64,000 nt of DNA from Haematobia irritans. Taxonomy: Eukaryota; Arthropoda; Insecta; Diptera; Muscidae. Shown piece after piece: positions 1 to 11,678 of the stretch. The notes under the pieces are model-generated. The model worked only from the letters and a program-made list of their open reading frames with translations. It was not told the origin of the DNA and ran no database searches. Every line of letters begins with the position of its first letter. Positions within the stretch are counted from its first letter, which is position 1. The DNA is taken from the NCBI RefSeq assembly GCF_050003625.1, contig NC_134401.1:64945242-65009241 (forward strand), given 5' to 3'. The translations under genes and the position numbers were made by a program.

Positions 1-1182
1 TTTACTTGAAGTTGTTTTGGTATTGCGGTAAACTCGATTATGAAGGATTATGATACTATTATATATTATGAAAAGAGATCATTCAGAAAATCGATTAAAG
101 TAAAAATCATTGGAAGTAAGCTTCTTTCAATTTAAACAAATAAAAGGTTCCAAAAAATTTTTTGGTGCTCTAAACGAAAAAAGAAAATAAAAAGATAAAA
201 AAACGACCTTTCCTTTTTACTAAAAAGAAAATTGGATGGCTTTCAACAAAAGTGACACTAAATGTACAATGCACTGAACGTACACAAAAAGGAAACAAAA
301 TGTTGGACATCATCCATTATTCAAACAAAATTGTCCACAAAGCCACATAAATTATGCACAAAAGTCGACTTTCAACAAAAGTGTGTTGAAGTTTTCTAGA
401 TTTTTGTGTGCAAAACAACAGGGGCGACGTAAAGTATGAAAAACACATCTCAGCACAAATCACAAATTCAAGCACTCCCTTCCAAACCACTTCAAGCAGA
501 ATGTATACTTTCTACACACCCACAAATACAACGTCGTCAACTGGGCCAGTTATATTCACTAAAGTGCTTGGCAGTGCTGAATAAGAGCTCTCTCAATAAT
601 TTATGCGATGCAAATCTGCGATTATATGTTAATTAAATTATAATGGACTTAATTGTAGTCGCAAAGTGCTTGTTTTTGTTTTCTTTTTCTCTTCACCGTT
701 CGTTTTATATTGATACACAGGCAAAAGTTCGTTTACGCACTGTTATTGGTTGCTGTGCTGTATATAAGCGGCTTATGTGGGCGGAGTTGCGCATGACGGC
801 TATAGCATACCCATATGTATTGCATTTTCGTTAGTAGAGTGGTGTTATCACTCTCTCTCTCTCTCTCTCTCCTTCTCACTACCAATTCATGAAAAACTTC
901 GTATTACTTCGTGTGAAAGTAGTTTCTCAAACCATGATAATTGAACAGTAGCTTTGTGGGTAGGTTTGGTGATTATTGATGGGTCTGGCAGTTTGTGTCC
1001 TAAGTCTTTCGTTTTGAATTGTGATTGTAAGTGAAATTTATATATGCGATTGGTTAGACATACAATGCATAAATATTTAAAAAATTCAATTCTCACGAAG
1101 TCACAACGGTAGACAAATATGGAATTTTAGTATGGGCCAAATTTAATCGTAGTTCAATCGGGAAATCGGTAGTACATAGTTA
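1..1182. other. No gene recognised; AT-rich flank
   Basis: I see no coding region or recognisable transposon here. Short open frames on both strands have no family motifs and differ in no way from background. A CT dinucleotide run of about ten units lies at 851-870. A TATATAAG box at 761-768 sits in a locally less AT-rich stretch and could be a core promoter, but nothing downstream supports a transcript. Confidence 0.5.
851..870. repeat. (CT)10 microsatellite
   Basis: Uninterrupted CT dinucleotides read directly from the sequence, followed by a CT-rich tail. Confidence 0.95.
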
Positions 1183-1410
1183 CACATGTGGTCAAAATAA
1201 TAAGTACACGTTGTCATTTTTTTCTTTTGTCCTAACTCTAACATATTTTTTAATTTGGTGTTGTAACTACGTCATGTAACAAAAAGTTCAATATTGGCAG
1301 CACTGATTCAATAAGAAGAAAACGCAAAAATGTCATTATTTTTGTTTCCTGTGTTATCTTTGTGATGAAGCGCTTTATTTGGTTGGTCAAAAAAATAAGT
1401 ACATTACAAT

Positions 1411-1560
1411 AAAGCAAATTAAAATTTTCGTACAATTCCCAAAAATAGTAAGAATGAACTACTGTATGGTTAAAATGGTCATGATTTGGCGCCAATGATT
1501 TTCTTCATAATTTTTAGTTAATATTTTCTTCTATTAGAGGGTGTAATTTCGTGAACTGTA
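1411..1560 (+). repeat. Dispersed repeat fragment, second copy near 29.1 kb
   Basis: The stretch with ATTTTCGTAC, then CCCAAAAATAGTA and GAACTACTGTATGG followed by GGCGCCAATG matches 29087-29225 almost base for base. It is nested inside the Tc1-like element. It has no coding content, and its true ends are not clear. Confidence 0.75.
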
Positions 1561-1739
1561 GTTAAAAAGTACAACAGGGCATTAAATTTTCCTGGTTTTA
1601 ACAACGCTTTGGGGAAATCTCAAAATGTGGAGCAAAATTTAGTTCAATTTTCGTACGAGTTAGTTTATTCTTCCTATAAAACAGTTTACATTTTTTTCGG
1701 TATAGTAGAAAGAAAAACCAGTCTTTTTAGCTCTAAGAA

Positions 1740-2515
1740 TTGAGGGAAAATCTCTTTGAACGACCGTCAAATCTTTTAAGTAATCGTTACTTTGTGTTCA
1801 AAAAGCCCTATAGAAAAGAAGTTCTGCGAAAACACGTGGAAAACCAAGCAAGACACTTCGAAAAACAGATAATCTTTTTGTCACTCTTCCAAAAAAGACC
1901 CTTTCAAATCATCCAGACAAGTTCCTGCTGAAAAAGGCAATGTTATATCAGCACGATCTATTTGGCAGCGATTAGTGCATGCTAAATAACCCGGCCGAAC
2001 ATTCAGAAAAGTTCCAATGCTACGGAAAAAAATTGTAAGATGAGATTATGCCTCATCAGAAAACATTACAGGTGGTCAGGAACGGCAATAGTCGTAATGT
2101 TCGTCGACCCAAAGGAAAAGAATTTCATATGCGCTTCACAAAAATGACGGTCAAGCATGGGAGCGGGACATAGTGGTATGGGGCTGTTTTTTTTTTTGGT
2201 ATGGCCTAGGTCGAAATTATAAAATTACCCTGTTCGAATATAGAAATATATTGGAGAACACAATGCTGCCGTACGCAGAAGAAAACATACCTCTAAGGTG
2301 GGTGTTTCAACAAAACAACGATCCTAAACTCACTTCTCGCTTTATTAAAAATTGGTTGCAAGACAATGACATAAACCTTCTACATTGGTCTACTTAGTCA
2401 CCAGACCCTAAACCCAATGAAAACCTTTGGGGAGAGTTAAAACACAGAATTGGGAATGAAACATTTAAAAATAAACAACAACTTTGGAATTTTGTGAAGA
2501 TTACATCGTAATGAA
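1740..2515 (+). pseudogene. Tc1-like transposase remnant
   Basis: Translated pieces in several frames match the Tc1 DDE transposase. A stretch reading RRPKGKEFHMRFTKMTVKHG precedes the VWGCF block, followed by LENTMLPYAEENIPLRWVFQ, then QNNDPK, and finally NENLWGELKHRIGN. At least one frameshift and a stop lie just before VWGCF, and an in-frame stop precedes the SPDPKPNENLW motif. The second catalytic aspartate of the usual QQDNDPK motif is replaced by asparagine, while the final glutamate in NENLW is retained. The copy therefore cannot encode an active enzyme. It lies between the two terminal inverted repeats at 1183 and 2904. Confidence 0.85.
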
Positions 2516-2937
2516 AACTTAGATGAAACCAGTCGGAAGCTTGTAAGCAGTATGCCAAAGCGAGTATAAAATGTTATCAAAATAAAGTTGGATACACTGG
2601 TTATTCATAATGTAAGAAAATTATGTTCAATTTAAACCAAAAAATGCAAGTAGACCTGTATATTTCACGATTTTGGAAAATGTACTTTTAATTTTGTCCA
2701 TTCATTTTTGACTCTTACTTTGCCTTATTTGGATTAGCTTTTCATTTCACTTGTCTTTTCCAGAAAATTATTTACTTTTAAGTTAAATGTATGTAATTCA
2801 TATGAATTATAGACTTTATTTTGCTTTTCAACAAATATATTTCTTAAATTTAGCAAGGAAAATAAAAAAAAACTCTACTGTACTTATTATTTTGGCCACA
2901 TGTGTATATAGAACCTATGACCAAAATCATCAATTTG

Positions 2938-3290
2938 TGGCCATAAAAGAGTAGACAAGAACTATCTTCGTTAATTTTACGAAACTTTCTTCATTAGTTA
3001 TTCTTCGTAAATTCTTCACTAAAACAACGAAAATTTAATTGATTTTCGTAAATTTTACGAAGATTTTTACGAAGATTTTTACGAATATACCAAGTGTCTA
3101 GTACATAATCTACATTAACATTTCTTCGTAAGAAGTTCGTAGTTTTAACGAAATTTTCTTCACATCTCATGATTTTTGTGAAGAATGAATGAATATTTTA
3201 CGAAACTGTCTGTGTTGAAATTTCTTCATAAAAAGTACGAAATTACGAAGAAGTTTCATTGAAGTTGTAAAATTTTAATGCATGTCTATG
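2938..3290. repeat. ACGAA/TTCGT-rich palindromic repeat (MITE-like)
   Basis: Many alternating TTCGTAAA and TTTACGAA motifs make the segment strongly self-complementary. Related sequence occurs near 3420-3500, 13190-13340 and, in cleaner form, at 20341-20572. No coding content. The ends could not be fixed. Confidence 0.55.
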
Positions 3291-3504
3291 CTACTTCTCA
3301 TTTGGGTGATATGATGTAATGAATAAGAATGAGGCAGCCAAACTGAATGCTATTCAAAAACTTAAGTTTTAAGGTATGATGACATCGATTGTAGTGACAA
3401 GTTTGAAAAATGGACAGTAAATTTTTTTTCTATCAAAAAGTACGAATATATTTCATAAAAAGTACGAAATTCGTTCATAAAAGGTACGAACCTTTTCCAT
3501 AAAA

Positions 3505-3765
3505 ACTTTCATTGGACAGTACTTCTTCAAAGATAATGCGAATCGTGAGCTCTACCGTAAGATGATATCCAACTGGTTTGTCAAAAATGGAAGAGATTGA
3601 CTTACATGATATATGGTTTCAACAAGACTGTGTCACATGCCACACAGTATGCGTAACAATGGAGTTAGTGAGAGGCGAAAATTTGACTAAGCGGATGGAC
3701 CAACTGAGACGCAGTCGCGGTCAACATTTGTATGAAATAATCTTCAAACATTATCGATCGATTCG
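3505..3765 (+). pseudogene. Mariner-like transposase fragment (C-terminal half)
   Basis: Reading across frames gives YFFKDNANRE, then MEEIDLHDIWFQQD with CHT, then RGENLTKRMDQLRRSRGQH followed by EIIFK. These match residues 210-361 of the intact transposase at 24663-25748, but the block between RENF and FRMDH, which includes the third catalytic aspartate, is deleted. It is an old relative of the intact element, not a recent copy. No terminal repeats were found. Confidence 0.8.
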
Positions 3766-5544
3766 AATAAATATTTCATGTATTTCTCTGAATTTTATAT
3801 GTATTTTATTTTGAGAAATTTCACACTTTAGTACATTGCGGTACGCTTCCGTTAAAATTTTCGCCATATCAGGATCGGATTTATGTGTTTACCTCGTATA
3901 GAAACGAAAATCAAGAGTTACTCTTCTCACTCCACGCCTTGGGCCACGATTTGCTTTAATGACATCCAACACCTAAATTTAGTTCGAAAACGTCTCTCAC
4001 GAAGACTAAAGTGTTGAAAATCCATCAAAATCCATTGTACTGACAGATGGCTTATTGATGGATCATATCGTTTTAAGGCCTGTATTATGTTTGGTTTTGG
4101 ATTTGTAATTTTCGCAGTTACTTAATTCTACTCAATTAATGCATACGGCCTTTTTCATTAAGAATTTCTCATAAATTATGTTAATAAGGTAAAGCGAAAA
4201 AAAAGTGATTTTCAACTTGAAAATCGAACATAGTTACCTTACCTAGACCTTGACTTGAAAGCTACACTGAAAGAAAAGTTTTCCGAGGAATAAGATTTTC
4301 GAAAAACGAAGAATTCTTTTGACACAAAAAATCACATCGATTGTCGTAAATTCGTGCTTATTCCAATTTTACCTTCATTTAAGAACTGTAGTGAGTAATT
4401 CATAGATTATTGATGTATACCTGTATTATACCTGTATTATTATCTCACCTTCAAAACATGTAAAACCTCTTTTCTTCAATTAAAAAATTTACGAAAACTT
4501 TTCTAATATAAACAAAAAACAATGCATGCAAAACAAAAAAAAAAATTGGAAAACCTATATTATATTATTCTTTATTATTTTTCGTGTTTGTCCAATAAGT
4601 TCAAATATAATGTACAACAATTCGTCTGTTATGACAAATTTTAGGTGCAATTTTATTTGGAAACCCCAGTCGAATCGATACTTTTTGGGAAAGAGGTGTC
4701 AGATTTATATCTTTTATAACAAAAACCTTTGTATGAAACCTTTATATGAAGAAATTAAATTATTTGTTTTTGTTTCCCTCAAAATTTGTAAATTTTAGAG
4801 AGAAGGAATCACATGTTTGCATCAAAAGATGCAAGAATTCGAGTACATAAATGCGAAACTATGGTATCAACTTCGCGCTTATATTCCGGCAGTTTTTCAA
4901 TTTATTTAAGTACTTTTACCTTTTATTAAAAAAATCTAGATTTTTTGAAAGAAAATCACAGTGCGAAAATAATTTGGAATACGATATTCCTTTGGAAATA
5001 ATTATTTTTAACCTAAAAGACAAATGGATTTACTCTATGTAGTCATCAACCACAAAGAGTGGCAAATTGAAGTGAAATAAAACTTCTTTATGGATATTAA
5101 AAATATTTTACTACCGAGCGAAATATAAAATTAGATATTATTATATAGAAAATAAAATATTTTCTTTAAAAGCACCAAAAAAATACTTTCCTCCGGAATG
5201 AAATTTTAGACAAACGAAATTCCCCTTTCATATAAGGTATTTTTGTTTAGAGCAAATTAATCCGAATTTTTGATAAGGGATTCAACGATTGTCTCTAAAT
5301 TTTTTATTTTACTTTGAAAGAAATTTTTTTAGTGTCAAACGAAAACTTTGCTTGTCTAAAATTTCGTGCCTCAGAAAAAAAAAACTGTTTTATTCAGTGT
5401 AAAATTATAAGAACGAAGGAAGTACTGTGTTTCGTCTAAATCTTTTTCTTTTTCATCATTTCATTATGACAAGCCTTCATTCTAATGATCTGGAATTTCG
5501 AATAGCGAAAAGATTATCTAATCACTGTAGTGTTTTTCAGGCTT
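3766..5544. other. No gene; diffuse old repeat sequence
   Basis: AT-rich sequence without convincing coding potential. Patches with ACGAAATTTTAGACAAACG-type motifs (4264-4400 and 5170-5400) recur in several other places in the window, for example near 12.7, 19.2, 27.6 and 57.6 kb, so these are probably decayed MITE fragments. Confidence 0.5.
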
Positions 5545-6345
5545 AAATATAGCAATAAGAGAGGTGACGAATTAGCTGAGAAGTAATGTTCCAAAAAATG
5601 TTGGCTTAATATATATTCAGACAGTCAACCTGCAATAAAATCCTTGGATTCTGCGTTCCTTAACTTGAAAACGACCATCGACTGCCGCAAATCTCTCAAT
5701 GAGATGGCTGAGCAGCACAATATTCACCTAATATGGCCATAGGAACATACCGGGGAACTGCGAAGCGGATGAGGCTAGGAACTACCTTACATATTCCAGG
5801 GGAACTAGAATCTGTTGGTATGCCTCTGGCTACATGCAAGCTCTTACTGCGTGAGAAGGCTGTTATAATGGCAAATGTTCGATGGGAGAATTGCTAGGGT
5901 TGTAACGACACCAAGCAAATATGGCCCCATTTAAACTTAAACCGCACACTAGATATGCTAGTGTTTTTAAGACGTCAGATATCACTCCTGATATCTGCTA
6001 TAACGGGTCGCTGCCTGATAGGCAATTTGCAAAAACTATTGGCGCGAAGTATAATGACTATTGAGCTGTTATGATGCGGAGGAAAAGGAATCAATTAAAT
6101 ACCTCTTGTGTGTGTGTCCTGCATTTTGTGTAAGGCAAATTTTAGGGGCATGTAGCTTTAGATTACTGGCGGACCTGGAAAACGTTAACTTAAGCAGTCT
6201 GCTAATGTTTTTAGAATAATCTGGTTGTTCAAACTAGAAGTGCCCATATGTAATAGGTACTTTTAGTTAATGTGGTATCACAATGGACTGAATAATCAAA
6301 GTGAGCCTGAAACTTAATCGGGCTTCCACTTTAACTTAACCTTCA
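5545..6345 (+). pseudogene. LINE (I/LOA-type) RNase H domain and 3' end, degenerate
   Basis: Frame-interrupted translation shows RNase H features: IYSDSQPAIKSLDS (the catalytic SDSQ region), SLNEMAEQHNIHLIW, then GN CEADEARN. This is followed by a C-terminal tail with SAITGRCLIG, a Cys-rich ELL/CC region and LNLSSLLMF. Several stops and small indels break the frame. The 3' end carries the tail shared with the copies at 34 kb and 46.6 kb (TGTGGTATCACAATGGACTG, then CGGGCTTCC, then TTAACTTAACC). The copy is 5' truncated, so only the end of ORF2 survives. LINE clade is inferred from the RNase H domain after the reverse transcriptase region. Confidence 0.85.
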
Positions 6346-9037
6346 TTCCTTCATTTAGAGCCACTGTGAATAAAATTCTGTGCAATCAATGAATTGCTAA
6401 CAGAACTCAATTTACATTTACACAAATCTTTGTATACCGTATTATTCTACGATTCCCTGACAACTGTCCATCAATCTTAACGTTAACTCGGCGACTTGTA
6501 CACAAAGGTGCTCGGAGGATGGCGACAATCTATGACTTGACTAATTACTAAACACCAATGGTCGAAATTACCCCCAGAAGAAGTAAAAAAGGTCACAACC
6601 AATCCAATTATCTAATCAATTAACTACCGGCTGGCCGCACATTTGTGGTAGTCCCACTGATATTTTTCAGTGAGGGAAGATGTGTTCTTCTCTGGTTACA
6701 CATAATTAATCCTTAAGATTAATGAATTAGTCAAAGGACCACAGATAAGAGAATGGGTTCATAGGATTTTGTTTTTCTTTTTTCAGCCAAATCCATCAAA
6801 GTGACAATTAGATGACAATAAAGAGTCCTTAGAAAAGAAGATAACGCCACGGCCCCAAATAGACAAGAAAATATTTTAAAATAATTTGGGACAGCCTTAG
6901 ACAGGTCATCAAAAATTCTCGTCTAAAGTTTATAAAAACACAAATACTAAATTTGCTAAAAGGACCTGAGTAAATAAAACCAACATCAGAAAAAAACGGA
7001 ACAGAATCACCAAACTTTGACAGACGTTGATATGGATATGAGCCTGGTCTTTTACTGTTTCTCCATTCTAGATATTGGTGACCTTTTCACTTGATTCATA
7101 TCGTTAATGTTGCTAAAGTAACTGTTGACAGAAGATGTGAATGGGTATCCATATATGCTGCCTACTTGGTATCCATCCATTTGTGTGAATTGGTTAAAAC
7201 AGCTAAAGAACATTTTTATAATTTATCTATTATGTATGACCATATGTGTAAAGTGAACAGCAAGGACAAAGAACGATTGTAACAGCCTTAACCCTTACGT
7301 GAAGGCAACTTGGTTGTTGGTGCACAAACTAACTGAGAATGGGGAAAAGGGCGAAAATATGTTTAGTGGCAACTCATCACTGTCACCAGAATTGGAATCT
7401 TCTTGTCTGACTGTCAGGCAGGCAGGCAGGCAAAAGGACAATCTATTCAAGTGGCTAAAAATCTCGGCACTCAGTGTCCGCTCATTTGGCCGCTTATTAA
7501 ATATTCAAAGACCTAAGCATGAAATGCCATGGAGAAGAGTAAGGGGTGACCGTGTAGCATGATGTTGATATCTTTCTATGTAAGCACAGTCGCCTCTACC
7601 ATTGTATCACTTTTGGTGGATGCATTAAATTTCAAATAAATTGTCAAGCAAGTCCTTGACTCGTTTACATTAATATTGAAGTCAAGGAACATCAAGCAGC
7701 AAACAGGAAACTGGTTGGATTTTTTAGGTGTTCTCTGACAACATTTCCATTGTCACAATACCAACCATTCGTGCTCATAAAAAAGGCATTAAACTGTCAC
7801 TTATACCCCCAAAAAGTGACTGTCACTCATGAGTAATTAGCATTGAATGGGTTGCTGGTGAATGAGCAAATGGTGGTGTACACCTTCTCCAACCAACACT
7901 TTTTAATAGATTTTTTTCGTGAGGGGAGGGTTGGTTAAGAGGAGAAATAAAAGTAAGAATTTCTTTGTGAACAGATCACAATTTGGTAAGTGGGTGAATG
8001 TTTAATGTCAACGTTTTTAGGTTTCCTAGTTTACACAAATCAAAAATAACATTAAACATCAATTGTCAAGTACAGGACTTTTTTCGTATAGCTCCGAAGG
8101 TTGAGATGTGGGTTTGGAACTTTTAAATTCAAAATATTTGGACATTTTTACGGCGTTTTCTTGTCACAAACTCTAATAAGAATTACCATCCTTAAATTAG
8201 AAACCCCGATTAGGTAACAATCGCTTTTCCATGACATGATAGAAAATTTTGTTTGGGGGGAAGGTGATTTCTCTGGAGTAAAAAGCATTCACTATAGCTT
8301 CTTAAGGTAATTTTATACATCGATATAAAAATTTGTGACAAATGTAATATCATGGCAGTGTTATACAATCGTTGAACTGATGTTAACTTTAACATATTTT
8401 TATTGGAAAAATACTTTTTTTGGTTTAGCTTAATTTAATTTTTTTTTTCGAAATTTTATGAAATAAACATATGATAATCAAAAATAATAAGGTTAAGAAT
8501 GCCATGATTTGGATCCAATGTTTTTTAGCTAATATGTTCTTTTATTATATCCCTACCTAGTACTTAGGGATTATTACACTTTCCTTGATTTAACAACGAA
8601 TTGTGACGTACAATTTAACTAAATTTCCACACGAGGTAGTTGATTATTTCGCACCCTGAGCCGATTTTGCGATGTCCGTCTGTCCGCTTATCTGTAGATA
8701 CATTTTTGTATTCAAAGTCTAGGTCACAGGTTTGGAAAGCTCGTACAAATACATTTTGCTCTTGAAATATGGTAGGGATGATCATATTCCTTCTCTGCAT
8801 GAAAATACTTTATATCAAAGGGGAATTTCTTTTGTAAAAACATTTCGTTACGGAAGTAATTATTTTTTTCTCTAGGATCATGATTTAATACACAGGCAAC
8901 GAAGGGACGCAAATTTTTAAAATTTGTGTCCTAAATTTAATGAAAAAATTTTTTGAAGCAAAGATTATAATTTTTATTTTAATTAAAATATCATTATTTT
9001 AATGAAATTTGTCCTTATTATTTTGTAAATTATGCAT
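6346..9037. other. No gene recognised
   Basis: No motif-bearing reading frame was seen. A four-unit GGCA run occurs at about 7419-7434. At 8640-8780 a fragment with GATGTCCGTCTGTCCG and GTATTCAAAGTCTAGGTCAC resembles the fragment at 24240-24550 and is probably the 3' part of a decayed Helentron-like element. Region 8400-8570 shows weak similarity to the repeat at 1411-1560. Confidence 0.5.
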
Positions 9038-9482
9038 CCCAGCAGAAAAATTTGGAAGTTCTTCCAAAAAGCACTGCCACAAGATGTACTCCCAAATATG
9101 GTATTTATTTTAACTACGCAGGCAGTTCTTCTAATTCATTTTTTTTAAACTTGCTTTTTCATATTTTAATGGGTAATTTTAACTTTTTTTCAATTAAGAT
9201 TTAAAACAGAATAATAATTAATAAATTGGTAAAAAAAAAAAACAAGTATATACGGCCGTAAGTTCGGCCAGGCCGAAGCTTATGTACCCTCCATCATGGA
9301 TTGCGTAGAAACTTCTTCTAAACACTGCCATCCACAATCGAATTACTTAAGTTGCGGTCCCGCTTGCCGATGGCAAGGTATCTTAAAACCTCCTAACACC
9401 ATCTTCTAAATTGTATGTAAGTCCATACGTGGTATATATTAAATCAAAGAAGATCGATCCAATACGTATATAATTCAGTTTG

Positions 9483-9835
9483 ACAAAGTAGACATAAAAT
9501 TTTGACAAAATTTTCTACAGAAATAAAATTTTAACAAAATTTTCTATAGAAATAAAATTTTCACAAAATTTTCTATAGAAATAAACTTTTGACAAAATTT
9601 TCTATAGAAATAAAATCTTGGTAGATTATTTTTGACTCGAGTGGCAACCATGTTTATGAACCGAATAAAATTTGAACAAAATTTTCTATAGAAATAAAAT
9701 TTTGACAATGATGAAAATTTTATTATCAACCGAATAAAATTTTAACAAAATTTTCTCTACAAATAAAATTTTGACAAAATTTTTTATAGAAATAAAATTT
9801 TGACAAAATTTTCTATAGAAATAAAATTTTGGTAG
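9483..9835. repeat. AAAATTTTCTATAGAAATAA minisatellite
   Basis: About eight degenerate units of GACAAAATTTTCTATAGAAA plus TAAAATTTT, period near 29-30 bp, interrupted twice by a TGGTAGA/ATTTTTGGCTC spacer. It lies inside the Helentron-like element upstream of the 153-bp repeats. Confidence 0.85.
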
Positions 9836-9998
9836 ACTATTTTTGGCTCTAGTGGCAACCATGATTATGAACCGATATGGACCACTTTTTGTGTGATTGG
9901 ACCAATTTTGGTATGGTTGTTAGCGACCATATACTAACACCACGTTCCTAATTTGAACCGGATCGGATGAATTTTGCTCCTCCAAGAGGCTCCGGAGG

Positions 9999-10610
9999 TC
10001 ACATCTGGAGAACGTTTTATATGGGGGATATATATAATTATGGACCGATATGGACCAATTCTGGCACGCTTGTTAAAGATCATATACTATCACCATGTTC
10101 CAAATTACAACCGGATTGGGTAAATTTGCTTCTCTTGGAGACTTCGCAAGCCAAATCTGGGGATCGGTTTATATGGGGGCTATATATAATTATGAACGGA
10201 TGTGGACCAATTTTTGCATGGTTGTTAGAGACCATATACCAACATCATGTACCAAATTTCAGCCGGATCGGATGCAATTTGCTTCACTTTGAGGCTTCGC
10301 AAGCCAAATCTGGGGATCGGTTTATATGGGGGCTATATATAATTATGGACCGATATGGACCAATTTATGCATGGTTGTTAGAAACCATATACCAACACCA
10401 TGTACCAAATTTCATCCGGATCAGATGAAATATGCTTCTCTTAGAGGCTTCACAAGCCAAATCTGGGGATCGGTTTATATGGGGGCTATATATAATTATG
10501 GACCGATATGGACCAATTTATGCATGGTTGTTAGAAACCATATACCAACACCATGTACCAAATTTCAGCCGGATCAGATGAAATATGCTTCTGTTAGAGG
10601 CTCCACAAGC
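9999..10610. repeat. 153-bp tandem repeats in Helentron-like element
   Basis: The CCAAATCTGGGGATCGGTTT anchor recurs at 10151, 10304, 10457 and 10610, exactly 153 bp apart; a diverged unit begins near 9999. Each unit contains TATATGGGGGCTATATATAA and ATGCATGGTTGTTAGA. Units 3 and 4 are most alike. Confidence 0.95.
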
Positions 10611-10761
10611 CAAATCTGAGGGCCCCTTTATATGGGGGCTATACGTAAAAGTGGACCGATATGGCCCATTTGCAATACCATCCGACCTACATCAATAACA
10701 ACTAATTGTGCCAAGTTTGAAGTCGATAGCTTGTTTCGTTCGGAAGTTAGCGTGATTTCAA

Positions 10762-10818
10762 CAGACGGACGGACGGACGGACGGACGGACGGACGGACGG
10801 ACGGACGGACGGACGGAC
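10762..10818. repeat. (GGAC)n microsatellite
   Basis: About thirteen GGAC units following ACAGAC. The second copy of this element carries a shorter run at the same place (30605-30634). Confidence 0.97.
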
Positions 10819-11354
10819 ATGCTCAGATCGACTCAGAATTTCACCACGACCCAGAATATATATACTTTATGGGGTCTTAGAGCAATATTTCGATGTGTTA
10901 CAAACGGAATGACAAAGTTAATATACCCCCATCCTATGATGGAGGGTAAAAAACAATTTAAAATTTTTTGAAAAAATTGCTAAATCTCTTAGAAAAATTG
11001 CTTTTTTTAATTATTTAAGTTCAAACGTTTCAGACAAGCGTTGGAATGCATTAAAAATCAAAAAATTATAACAAAAATATTTATATTGCAAAATATCACA
11101 GAATTTTTTAATTTACATCCAAAACATTGAATTCGGATCACACCTAAAGAAGTGATGCAAATTCAGTGCAACGGCTGTAGAAATGGAGGACTTCCGTCCC
11201 ATGATAAGCTCATGTTAAATTCATCGCTTCTGCGTCAATTTTGCACCACTTCCGGATCCAAAAAGAACATTTTCTCACTTTTTGGCGACTCTTTTTTTTT
11301 GCTGGAATCCTAAAATGTAGTTTGCGTAATCTATAATATTACGTAAATATTTTT

Positions 11355-11512
11355 TTCAGTGTATATTTGGAGACCTCCTTTTTATAGCCGAGTCTGAACG
11401 GCGTTCCACAATGCGGTTAAACCACTTAGAGAAGTTTTGAAACATTCAAAAATGTCACCAGCATTACAATTCACCAAGGCGGGTATGCTAACCATTGCAT
11501 CACAGTGGCTCC
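11355..11512 (-). mobile_element. tRNA-headed SINE fragment
   Basis: On the minus strand: a tRNA A-box-like start (GATGCAATGGTTAGCATACC), then AATGCTGGTGACATT, TTCAAAACTTCTCTAAGTGG, GGAACGCCGTTCAGACTCGG, and CTATAAAAAGGAGGTC. The body matches the SINE at 41030-41312 and the fragment at 44072-44218. The B box has been lost by an internal deletion, and the 3' tail is missing here. Confidence 0.75.
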
Positions 11513-11678
11513 CTTTGGTACAGAACTTCACAATTTAAAGTCGATATAAACGAGATTTTAAACGAATGAATTTGATATTCTACATAGAGACTAGAATTAA
11601 TATTGTACCTACACTCAAAAAACAGTAAGGCTTACATGGAACTAAAGCCTTTTTATATGTATTTTAGTTGCGTAAGTC

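Larger units (their letters stand above)
1183..2904 (+). mobile_element. Tc1-like transposon, complete ends, decayed
   Basis: The two ends are inverted copies: CACATGTGGTCAAAATAATA at the left and its near-perfect complement (one change, GGTC/GGCC) at the right. Each end is flanked by TA, the target duplication expected of the Tc1/mariner superfamily. An internal partial repeat of the terminal motif (GGTCAAAAAAATAAGTAC) occurs near 1385. The element is about 1.72 kb and encloses a broken transposase reading on the plus strand. A fragment of another dispersed repeat (1411-1560) interrupts the left part. Boundaries are seen directly; the family assignment rests on the TA duplication plus the Tc1-type protein motifs. 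Confidence 0.85.
9241..10947 (+). mobile_element. Helentron/DINE-like element, family A, copy 1
   Basis: It begins ACAAGTATATACGGCCGTAA, followed by GTTCGGCCAGGCCGAAG, and ends in ATACCCCCATCCTATGATGG with AGGGTA, a terminal hairpin. Its start and end match the copy at 29306-30768. Order of parts: GC-rich start, a 29-bp-type minisatellite (9483-9835), 153-bp tandem repeats (9999-10610), a GGAC microsatellite (10762-10818), then the terminal hairpin. There are no terminal inverted repeats and no coding capacity, consistent with a non-autonomous Helentron. That classification is inference. Open frames across the 153-bp repeats are an artefact, because the period is a multiple of three. Confidence 0.75.
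9038..11305. mobile_element. CCCAGCA-ended MITE, split by a Helentron-like insertion
   Basis: The left end reads CCCAGCAGAAAAATTTGGAAG-like sequence and the right end TTTTTTTTGCTGG. The right part (10960-11305) matches, in inverted orientation, the sequence at 61957-62388, including GAATTCGGATCACACCT, GCATTAAAAAT and GGCGAC. Removing the insertion at 9241-10947 leaves a unit of about 560 bp. No coding content. Target duplications were not identified. Confidence 0.7.

Noticed and set aside
761..800. TATATAAG core promoter
   Set aside because: No initiator match at the expected distance and no coding sequence downstream; chance in AT-rich DNA is likely.
9999..10610. CRISPR-like direct repeats
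   Set aside because: Repeats are contiguous 153-bp units with no unique spacers, in a eukaryotic transposon.
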